Source of the DNA: Flavobacteriaceae bacterium
GTDB lineage: Bacteria; Bacteroidota; Bacteroidia; Flavobacteriales; Flavobacteriaceae
NCBI GenBank assembly: GCA_018674025.1
Contig: JABHBC010000008.1
Coordinates: 1-10,207, forward strand
Reading direction: 5' to 3'
Length of the DNA: 10,207 bases
Part shown: piece after piece, positions 1 through 5,380 of the stretch
Layout of the letters: every line of letters begins with the position of its first letter
Numbering within the stretch: position 1 is the stretch's first letter
The notes under the pieces: generated by a model
What the model was told of the DNA's origin: nothing
The model's input: the letters and a program-made list of their open reading frames with translations, nothing else
Database searches by the model: none
Translations under genes and position numbers: made by a program

Positions 1-552
1 GTCTTCATATTGATTTAATTGAGAAAAAGAATCTCCAATAGATCCGATAGCAGTTGCGCCAAGAATCTCATCTTCTGAGTTAAATTTACTTAAATATTTT
101 ATAGAATTTTGGTAATCATTTAAATTAAGGTAAGACATCCCAGCATAATAACTGGCTAAGTTTGAAGCTTTGGTTCCAGAGTAATTTTCAATAATATCAA
201 TCATACCAAATTTTCCGTCAGATCCATTCAAAGCTAAATTGAATAAAGAATCGTTTTTTGTTTGATTTGCTGATTCAAAATGTATCTGAGCAGGATGCAT
301 TTCGTTCATGGCATTTACTTCAACAGGTTGTTGAATAAATTTATCAAAACCTAAATAACCAAAAACTAATGAGGCAACTACAGCAATAGTTATGAATATA
401 TATTTTTGATTAGTGGCAACCCACTGCTCAGTCTTTGATGCACCATCATCTAAAGTATTAATAATTCCAGCTGTAGCAGATTTATTCTCTAACTCTTCTA
501 ATTTGTTTCTAGATGATTTAGATTTAGAACCTTTTTTTTTATAAGTTGCCAT
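1..552 (-). CDS. Membrane-anchored tetratricopeptide repeat protein (YfgM-like), 5' part only
   Basis: The minus-strand frame is open from an ATG at 550-552 to the left edge, giving the first 184 residues; the C-terminus is outside the window. Residues 1-24 are rich in Lys and Ser (it begins MATYKKKGSKSK) and look cytoplasmic. Residues about 51-69 form one hydrophobic segment, so the rest should face the periplasm. From about residue 130 the pattern is TPR-like helical pairs (ASYYAGMSYLNLNDYQNSIKY, then a second repeat with AIGSIGDSFSQLNQYED). This layout of a short basic tail, one membrane segment and TPRs matches the YfgM-like proteins annotated beside recF in flavobacteria. In proteobacteria YfgM works with periplasmic chaperones at the translocon; a similar role here is inference. 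The gene is divergent from recF. A TAnnTTTG box lies 20 bases upstream of the start. Confidence 0.85.
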   Translation of the reverse strand, partial: MATYKKKGSKSKSSRNKLEELENKSATAGIINTLDDGASKTEQWVATNQKYIFITIAVVASLVFGYLGFDKFIQQPVEVNAMNEMHPAQIHFESANQTKNDSLFNLALNGSDGKFGMIDIIENYSGTKASNLASYYAGMSYLNLNDYQNSIKYLSKFNSEDEILGATAIGSIGDSFSQLNQYED

Positions 553-572
553 AATTAAAAATATTTGAGTCG

Positions 573-580
573 CAAAAATA
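573..580 (-). promoter_or_regulatory. Bacteroidota-type -7 box for the TPR gene
   Basis: On the minus strand this reads TATTTTTG, an exact match to TAnnTTTG, followed by C as in many flavobacterial promoters. It ends 20 bases before the ATG at 552, so the leader would be about 15 bases. I see no clear TTTG -33 box at the usual spacing. The rest of the 553-674 divergent intergenic region is A/T-rich. For recF only imperfect boxes are visible there (AATATTTG at 606-613 and TAATTTG at 625-631), so the recF promoter is not assigned. Confidence 0.5.
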
Positions 581-674
581 TATTTTTATTCTTAAAAAAG
601 GATAAAATATTTGTAATTTTTCAATAATTTGCAGTAATAAATTTCAATTTAATCATTTTTTATTAATCCCTCTA

Positions 675-1754
675 ATGATATTAAAATCAATAACGTTAAC
701 TAATTACAAAAGTTTTAGTGCTAAAACTGTAAATTTAGATCCAAAAATTAATTGTTTTATTGGTCCTAACGGAGTTGGGAAGTCTAACGTTTTAGATGCT
801 ATCTATCATTTATCATTTGGTAAAAGTTATTTTAATCCAATCTCTTCCCAAAATATAAAGCATGGTGAGGATTTTTTTGCAATAAAGGGCTTATATAGAA
901 ATGAGTCTAAAGAAGAAGTTGTAATTATAAATTTTAAAAAAAATGACAAAAAGGTAATTAAAAGAAATAATAAAAAGTATGAAAAATTTAGTGACCACAT
1001 TGGTTTTATTCCTTTAGTTATAATATCTCCAAGTGACAGAAATTTAATAGCAGAGGGAAGCGATATTAGAAGGAAGTTTATCGATAGTGTTATATCTCAA
1101 AGTGATAAGAAATATTTAGAGAATTTAATAAACTACAATAAGATTTTAACACAAAGAAATAGTTTACTTAAACTGTTTTTTAAAAATAAAAAATTCGACA
1201 AACAAACTATACAAGTTTACGATTCTCAATTAGAATCAATCGGTGAAAAAATACACATTAAGAGAAAAATATTTTTGAACGACTTCGTCCCTGTCTTTAA
1301 AGATAAATACAAGTCAATCTCCAATAATAATGAAGAAGTTGATATTAAATATAAAACAGACTTAGAGTTTGATAAGTTATCTGTTTTACTTCAAAATAAT
1401 TTAGAAAAAGATATGTTTTTACAGTATACTTCTAAAGGAATTCATAAAGATGATCTAATTTTTAATATTAATGATTACTCAGTTAAAAAATTTGGGAGTC
1501 AAGGTCAGCAAAAATCCTTATTAATAGCTCTTAAACTTGCACAATTTGATTTCCTAAAATCTCAGAACAAAAACAATCCTATTTTATTATTAGATGATAT
1601 TTTTGATAAATTAGATAAAAATAGAGTTAAACAAATAATAAATTTAGTTAGTGATGATGATTTTGGACAGATTTTCATTTCTGATACTGATGAAGAAAGA
1701 ACTAAAGAGTCAATAAAAGAAATTAATAATACCAATAAAATTTTTAATCTTTGA
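675..1754 (+). CDS. recF: DNA replication and repair protein RecF
   Basis: RecF is a cytosolic ABC-type ATPase that binds gapped DNA and, with RecO and RecR, helps load RecA. All core motifs are present. The N-terminus (LTNYKSF) is followed by Walker A GPNGVGKS at residues 30-37, the ABC signature region FGSQGQQKS begins at residue 273, and Walker B ILLLDDIFDKLD spans 303-314 and includes the D-loop. The C-terminal QIFISDTDEE resembles the end of other RecF proteins. The length of 359 residues is normal. The ATG at 675 gives the expected N-terminus; no Shine-Dalgarno sequence precedes it, which is usual in this phylum. It heads a plus-strand array: its TGA stop overlaps the TTG start of the next gene, so the two are probably translationally coupled. 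No other dnaA-region gene (dnaA, dnaN, gyrB) is in the window. Confidence 0.97.
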   Translation: MILKSITLTNYKSFSAKTVNLDPKINCFIGPNGVGKSNVLDAIYHLSFGKSYFNPISSQNIKHGEDFFAIKGLYRNESKEEVVIINFKKNDKKVIKRNNKKYEKFSDHIGFIPLVIISPSDRNLIAEGSDIRRKFIDSVISQSDKKYLENLINYNKILTQRNSLLKLFFKNKKFDKQTIQVYDSQLESIGEKIHIKRKIFLNDFVPVFKDKYKSISNNNEEVDIKYKTDLEFDKLSVLLQNNLEKDMFLQYTSKGIHKDDLIFNINDYSVKKFGSQGQQKSLLIALKLAQFDFLKSQNKNNPILLLDDIFDKLDKNRVKQIINLVSDDDFGQIFISDTDEERTKESIKEINNTNKIFNL

Positions 1755-2164
1755 AAAAAATTATTCTCTTTATTTTTATTAGTTTGAATTTTTCTTGTTT
1801 TGAGAAACAAGTAATAGACATAAGTTTATTAAATGGATATTGGGAAATACAATCTGTAAAACAAGACAATAAACTTTTAAAAACATATCCTTTTAGTGGA
1901 ATAATCGATTATTTTGAAATTAAAAATGAAAAAGGATTACGAAAAAAAGTGATGCCAAAAATTGACGGTAAGTTTGAAGCCTCCTTACATAAAATTGATT
2001 TTAATATTTCTCAAAAAAATGGAAAAACTACTTTAGAGTATATTGATAAAAATAATACTTTTATAGAAACAATAGTTAAATTAGATTCGACTGAGCTATT
2101 TATTACCAACAAAGAAAATTATATATATCACTACAAAGCATATGAAAAATTAAACTTTGATTAA
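1751..2164 (+). CDS. Small putative lipoprotein, lipocalin-like, between recF and dciA
   Basis: This encodes 137 residues starting with a TTG codon that overlaps the recF stop (TTGA). The frame is closed by a TAA at 1745-1747, so TTG is the only plausible start that keeps the signal sequence. The N-terminus MKKIILFIFISLNFSC is a lipoprotein-type signal with Cys16 as the likely lipidated residue, although the lipobox (NFSC) is loose. The mature part begins with a lipocalin-like opening (LLNGYWEIQSV) and is rich in beta-type alternation, with a motif IDYFEIKNEKGLRKKVMPKIDG around residues 52-73. I recall similar short lipoproteins beside recF in flavobacteria, some annotated as lipocalin family, but the function is unknown. 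It would sit in the inner or outer membrane, unlike its cytosolic DNA-handling neighbours. The next gene starts directly after its stop. Confidence 0.85.
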   Translation: MKKIILFIFISLNFSCFEKQVIDISLLNGYWEIQSVKQDNKLLKTYPFSGIIDYFEIKNEKGLRKKVMPKIDGKFEASLHKIDFNISQKNGKTTLEYIDKNNTFIETIVKLDSTELFITNKENYIYHYKAYEKLNFD

Positions 2165-2452
2165 ATGAATGAGGATGAAATAAAAATTGGGGTGTTACTC
2201 AGTAAATTTTTGAAAAACAATAATTTAGAAAAAGGTCTAGAAAAAGTTGATGCGAAAGATGCTTGGTATAAAATTATGAAAAATGGTGTTAGTAATTACA
2301 CAACTGATGTACATTTAAAAAACAAAACTTTATACGTTAGCCTTAGCTCTTCAACACTTAGGGAAGAACTTAGTTACGGCAAAGAAAAAATAATCAACCT
2401 ACTTAATGAAGCTTTAGAAAAAGATGCAATTAAAAAAATAGTATTAAGATAA
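2165..2452 (+). CDS. dciA: DUF721/DciA-like protein, putative replicative helicase loader
   Basis: This is a 95-residue cytosolic protein of the DUF721 family, whose bacterial members (DciA) act as loaders or operators of the DnaB replicative helicase in lineages without DnaC or DnaI. The family pattern is visible: W34 in DAWYKIMKNG, then the VSNYTTDVHLKNKTLYVSLS stretch at about 42-61, then the amphipathic helix SSTLREELSYGKEKIINLLNEAL and a final strand IKKIVLR. It is short and contains essentially only the KH-like core, without the long disordered tail of some proteobacterial members; this is common in Bacteroidota. The ATG follows the upstream stop with no spacer, and the CIA30 gene follows its own stop equally directly. 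A recF neighbour is also seen for DUF721 in actinobacteria. Family membership is firm; the helicase-loading role is transferred from other bacteria. Confidence 0.88.
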   Translation: MNEDEIKIGVLLSKFLKNNNLEKGLEKVDAKDAWYKIMKNGVSNYTTDVHLKNKTLYVSLSSSTLREELSYGKEKIINLLNEALEKDAIKKIVLR

Positions 2453-2989
2453 ATGATAAATTATATATACACATTACTAATAATATCTCACCTAAACATA
2501 ATGCAAACAAATAAGATAAATATTTTAGACACAAACAGAAATAATTGGTTAGTTGTCAACGATAATGTTATGGGTGGAATTTCAGAATCAAATATTAAAT
2601 TTAGTAAAAACAACACTTTAGTCTTTCAAGGTAGAGTCTCTTTAGAAAATAATGGCGGATTTGCTTCATTTAGATATCGTACAAAAAACTTAAATGTTAA
2701 CAAAGAACAAAAAATTAGAATGGTTGTAATTGGAGATTCTAAAGAATATCAAATTCGAATTAAACCAAGTCAAAATATAAGATACACTTATTCTAAAACA
2801 TTTAAAACAACAAATTCAAAACAAATTATTGAAATTCCATTAAGTGAATTTACTGCTCAATTTAGAGGTTATAAATTAAATATGGAGAATTTTGACTTTG
2901 ATAAAATAGAAGAATTTGGAATACTGGTTGGGAATAAAAAAAATGAAGAATTTCGACTAGAAATTATAGATATTGAATTTATTAACTAA
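2453..2989 (+). CDS. CIA30-domain protein (NDUFAF1-like)
   Basis: This encodes 178 residues matching the CIA30 family (complex I intermediate-associated protein 30; galactose-binding-like fold). The signature is clear: W32 and VNDNVMGGISES at about 35-46, then FQGRVSLENNGGFASFRYR at 58-76, and a late strand pattern with EFGILVGNKKNEEFRLEIIDIEFI at the C-terminus. The first 16 residues are hydrophobic with no lipobox Cys and could be a short signal or anchor. An internal Met17 at 2501 is the alternative start and would remove it; the ATG at 2453 is preferred because it directly abuts the dciA stop. In mitochondria CIA30/NDUFAF1 assists complex I assembly. Bacterial members have no settled function, and no respiratory gene lies nearby, so no role is assigned. 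It is probably the last gene of the recF array. Confidence 0.88.
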   Translation: MINYIYTLLIISHLNIMQTNKINILDTNRNNWLVVNDNVMGGISESNIKFSKNNTLVFQGRVSLENNGGFASFRYRTKNLNVNKEQKIRMVVIGDSKEYQIRIKPSQNIRYTYSKTFKTTNSKQIIEIPLSEFTAQFRGYKLNMENFDFDKIEEFGILVGNKKNEEFRLEIIDIEFIN

Positions 2990-3028
2990 AAGTTTGGTAG
3001 GTAAAACCAATGATGAATATATTTAGTG

Positions 3029-3036
3029 TATATTTG
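3029..3036 (+). promoter_or_regulatory. Bacteroidota-type -7 box for the cold-shock gene
   Basis: TATATTTG is an exact match to TAnnTTTG and is followed by CAAC. It ends 29 bases before the csp ATG, predicting a leader of about 24 bases. A TTTG at 2993-2996 is too far upstream (32 bases) to be a normal -33 box, so the -33 element is missing or weak. The A-rich stretch just before the ATG (TTAAAAAA) is the likely translation-initiation signal. Confidence 0.55.
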
Positions 3037-3065
3037 CAACTTATTAAAACAATTAAATTAAAAAA

Positions 3066-3257
3066 ATGAGTAAAGGAACAGTAAAATTTTTCAACGATAC
3101 TAAAGGTTTCGGCTTTATCGTTGAAGATGAAACAAACAAAGAACATTTTGTACACATTTCAGGTTTAATCGATGAAATTCGTGAAGGAGATGTAGTTGAA
3201 TTCGATTTAACTGAAGGCAAAAAAGGTCTTAACGCAGTAAATGTAAAAGTTGTATAA
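3066..3257 (+). CDS. Cold-shock domain protein (CspA family)
   Basis: This is a 63-residue single cold-shock domain, the normal size for a flavobacterial Csp. It has the OB-fold RNA-binding motifs RNP1 (KGFGFI, residues 13-18) and RNP2 (HFVHIS, residues 27-32), together with the surface aromatics F8 and F9 used for stacking on single-stranded nucleic acid. Such proteins bind RNA or single-stranded DNA and melt secondary structure in the cytosol, during cold shock or constitutively. It appears monocistronic, with its own -7 box and a strong hairpin terminator 21 bases after the stop. The codon choice (for example repeated AAA, GAA and GGT) suggests a well-expressed gene. Whether it is cold-induced cannot be told from the sequence. 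Confidence 0.95.
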   Translation: MSKGTVKFFNDTKGFGFIVEDETNKEHFVHISGLIDEIREGDVVEFDLTEGKKGLNAVNVKVV

Positions 3258-3278
3258 TTATATAATTTAGATTTATCG

Positions 3279-3317
3279 AAAAAAAAAGAGTCAAATATAT
3301 TTTGACTCTTTTTTTTT
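3279..3317. terminator. Bidirectional intrinsic terminator between csp and ndk
   Basis: This is a perfect inverted repeat: nine A, GAGTC, AAA, loop TATAT, TTT, GACTC, nine T. Each arm is 17 bases and the loop is 5. The T run serves as the U-tract for csp on the plus strand, and the A run (3279-3287) gives a U-tract for ndk on the minus strand. The position between convergent genes fits shared use. The reliable G/C core is only five base pairs. Confidence 0.9.
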
Positions 3318-3330
3318 ATATAATATTTAC

Positions 3331-3750
3331 TTAATAAACTTCTCGACCCGAGAAATGAAAATCACCTTCAATCTTAGCATTTTCGTCACTATCACTTCCA
3401 TGTACAGCGTTTTCACTAATTGAATCAGCAAATTCATTTCTAATAGTTCCAACTGCTGCTTCAGCAGGATTAGTAGCTCCTATAAGTGATCTAAAATCAT
3501 CAACAGCATTATCTTTTTCTAATATAGCAGCGACAATAGGACCTCTTGTCATATATTCAACCAAATCATTAAAAAATGGGCGTTCCTTGTGCACAGAGTA
3601 GAAGTTTTCAGCATCTAAAACACTCATTTTAGTTAATTTTAATGCTAAAATTTTAAAACCTGCAGCATTAATTTTATTCATTATAGCTCCAATGTTACCT
3701 TTCTCAACCGAATCAGGTTTGAGCATGGTAAAAGTTCTGTTTGTAATCAT
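3331..3750 (-). CDS. ndk: Nucleoside diphosphate kinase
   Basis: Ndk transfers the terminal phosphate of ATP to other nucleoside diphosphates through a phospho-histidine intermediate, balancing NTP and dNTP pools in the cytosol. The protein has 139 residues, a normal bacterial length. Visible marks are the N-terminal TFTMLKPDSV with Lys11, the stretch HKERPFFNDLVEYMTRGP, and the active-site motif NAVHGSDS with the catalytic His at residue 117. The C-terminus FHFSGREVY is also typical. The gene is convergent with csp, shares its terminator, and is divergent from the DHH phosphoesterase gene. It looks monocistronic with its own -7 box 23 bases before the start. Confidence 0.98.
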   Translation of the reverse strand: MITNRTFTMLKPDSVEKGNIGAIMNKINAAGFKILALKLTKMSVLDAENFYSVHKERPFFNDLVEYMTRGPIVAAILEKDNAVDDFRSLIGATNPAEAAVGTIRNEFADSISENAVHGSDSDENAKIEGDFHFSGREVY

Positions 3751-3773
3751 TTTTGTTTTTTTAAATTTGATTG

Positions 3774-3781
3774 CAAAAATA
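3774..3781 (-). promoter_or_regulatory. Bacteroidota-type -7 box for ndk
   Basis: On the minus strand this reads TATTTTTG, identical to the box in front of the TPR gene, and is followed by CAATC. It ends 23 bases before the ndk ATG. No clear -33 TTTG is seen at the usual spacing. Confidence 0.5.
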
Positions 3782-3823
3782 ACACATTTTAAAGAACTAA
3801 TTAAATGATTTCTTAATATATCG

Positions 3824-3831
3824 TATATTCG
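3824..3831 (+). promoter_or_regulatory. Possible -7 box for the nrnA-gldI operon, very close to the start codon
   Basis: TATATTCG differs from TAnnTTTG at one position and ends only six bases before the ATG at 3838. If it is used, transcription would begin at or next to the start codon, giving a leaderless or nearly leaderless message. No better box is visible in the 87-base divergent region, which also holds the ndk promoter. Confidence 0.3.
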
Positions 3832-3837
3832 TAAATT

Positions 3838-4854
3838 ATGATTAAAATAGATATAAGAGATTTAAAGTCACAATTACAAGTTTCAAAAAAAATTATTGTA
3901 ATACCTCACAAAAATCCAGATGGAGATGCTATTGGATCATGCGTTGCACTAAATGAGTTATTAAAGTCATTAGGTCACAAGTCTTTAATTATTTCTCCAA
4001 ATAATTTTCCTGATTTTTTAAAATGGATGGATGTTGATAATGAAATTAAAATTTATGAAGATGACAATAAACTATTAAGCAACGAAATCTTAAATTCTGA
4101 TATTATATTTACTTTAGATTTTAATGCCTTATCTAGAATTGGTCCAATGGGAGATTTTGTAAAAGAATCTAAAGCTTTTAAGGTAATGATTGATCATCAT
4201 CAAAATCCTGAAAATTATGCAAAATACATATACTCTGATGTTAATATGAGTTCAACATGTGAAATGGTATATCATTTTATATCTGAACTATCATTAGAAG
4301 ATAAAGTTACTTCAAAAATCGCGAGTGCATTATACACAGGAATAATGACAGATACTGGATCTTTCAAATTTCCATTAACTACAGATTTAACTCATAAAGT
4401 AGTTTCTGAACTAATAAAAAAAGGGGCTAATGGTAATCAAATAAATAATTTAGTTTATGATAATAATTCTTATGATAAATTATTGCTTTTAAGTCACACT
4501 CTTTCAAACATGGTAGTTGATATGCAACATAAAACTGCATACATGTATTTAACTCAACAAAGTTTAAATAAATATAATTTTAAAAAAGGTGATACTGAAG
4601 GTTTTGTAAATTATGGATTATCAATAAAGGGAGTGAAATTTGCAGCAATTTTTATAGAAAACGAAGCTGAGAAAATTATTAAAATATCATTTAGATCAAA
4701 AGGTGATTTTAATGTAAATGAATTCTCAAGAAATAATTTTAATGGTGGAGGTCATATTAATGCTGCTGGTGGTTACAGTAAAGAAAATTTAGAAGCTACA
4801 TTATTAAAATTTAAAAATCTATTACCAGATTATAAAACTAAACTAAACGAATGA
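3838..4854 (+). CDS. nrnA: DHH-family phosphoesterase, NrnA-like (oligoribonuclease / pAp phosphatase)
   Basis: This 338-residue protein has the DHH plus DHHA1 arrangement of NrnA-like enzymes. These degrade short RNA oligonucleotides and, in several species, dephosphorylate 3'-phosphoadenosine 5'-phosphate, using Mn2+ in the cytosol. Metal-site motifs are complete: HKNPDGDAIGS at residues 24-34 (His24, Asp28, Asp30), FTLDFNALSRIG near 92-103, DHH at 119-121, and GIMTDTGSF around 168-176 with Asp172. The C-terminal substrate-binding motif GGGHINAAGG begins at residue 303. The length is normal. It starts the operon nrnA-gldI-PPIase; its TGA stop overlaps the gldI ATG (ATGA), which implies translational coupling. 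The family assignment is firm, but which substrate dominates cannot be read from the sequence. Confidence 0.92.
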   Translation: MIKIDIRDLKSQLQVSKKIIVIPHKNPDGDAIGSCVALNELLKSLGHKSLIISPNNFPDFLKWMDVDNEIKIYEDDNKLLSNEILNSDIIFTLDFNALSRIGPMGDFVKESKAFKVMIDHHQNPENYAKYIYSDVNMSSTCEMVYHFISELSLEDKVTSKIASALYTGIMTDTGSFKFPLTTDLTHKVVSELIKKGANGNQINNLVYDNNSYDKLLLLSHTLSNMVVDMQHKTAYMYLTQQSLNKYNFKKGDTEGFVNYGLSIKGVKFAAIFIENEAEKIIKISFRSKGDFNVNEFSRNNFNGGGHINAAGGYSKENLEATLLKFKNLLPDYKTKLNE

Positions 4855-5375
4855 GGTTTATTTATATAATTATAATCACTTCGATAATTTCGTGTGATAG
4901 TAATGAACCAAGATACCCGGTAGATTATTTCAAAAAAGGTAATTCAACGATAATAAGTCAAGTTATTGTAGAGCAAAACAAGAAAATAGATGATTATATT
5001 TTTAAAAACAAGGAGAATAGTTATTTAAACTCAAAAAAAGGCTTCTTTTATTTTTATGATATAAAAAATAATTTATCAAATAAAAAAGCTCATTTCGGAG
5101 ACAAAATTAACTTTAATTACTCTGTAAAAGATTTAAATAACAAGGTTATTTATGACGAAGAATTTATTGGTAACCAAAGCTACGTAATGGGAAAACAAGA
5201 GATAATTACAGGTTTAAGAGAGGCATTACAATTATTAAAAAATGGAGAAGTTGGAACTTTCATATTTCCATCTTATAAAGCTTATGGTATTTATGGAGAC
5301 TCAAATAAAATTCCCGCAAACACTCCTATAATTTGTACAATCAAAGTAAAATCTATAAATTCAACCCAAAATTAA
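4851..5375 (+). CDS. gldI: Gliding motility lipoprotein GldI, FKBP-type peptidyl-prolyl isomerase
   Basis: This 174-residue lipoprotein has a short signal sequence ending in IISC, with Cys15 as the likely lipid site. The following NEPRYPV resembles the conserved start of mature GldI. An FKBP domain spans about 78-168: HFGDKINFNYSVKDLNNKVIYDEE, then GKQEIITGLREALQLLKNGEVGTFIFPSYKAYGIYGD and a last strand ICTIKVKSI. Tyr145 in the AYG motif corresponds to the active-site Tyr82 of human FKBP12, while the Trp59 position is Leu, as in many bacterial FKBPs. In Flavobacterium johnsoniae GldI is needed for gliding and is thought to fold envelope components of the motility and type IX secretion machinery. 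The start overlaps the nrnA stop, and the next PPIase follows after five bases. Other gld genes are not in the window. Confidence 0.9.
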   Translation: MRFIYIIIITSIISCDSNEPRYPVDYFKKGNSTIISQVIVEQNKKIDDYIFKNKENSYLNSKKGFFYFYDIKNNLSNKKAHFGDKINFNYSVKDLNNKVIYDEEFIGNQSYVMGKQEIITGLREALQLLKNGEVGTFIFPSYKAYGIYGDSNKIPANTPIICTIKVKSINSTQN

Positions 5376-5380
5376 TATAA

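Noticed and set aside
532..540. Run of nine T (nine A in the coding strand of the TPR gene), near the 5' end, as a possible phase-variation tract
   Set aside because: Runs of this length are expected in Lys-rich, AT-rich coding DNA, and the TPR protein is not a typical phase-variable surface antigen.
1562..1810. Open frame of 82 codons on the minus strand
   Set aside because: It lies antisense to the 3' end of recF and the start of the lipoprotein gene, has no recognisable domain and is explained by the A/T-rich codons of the real genes.
2994..3010. Inverted repeat TTGGT/ACCAA after the CIA30 gene as a terminator
   Set aside because: The stem is only five pairs with a 7-base loop and no T run follows, so it does not qualify as an intrinsic terminator.
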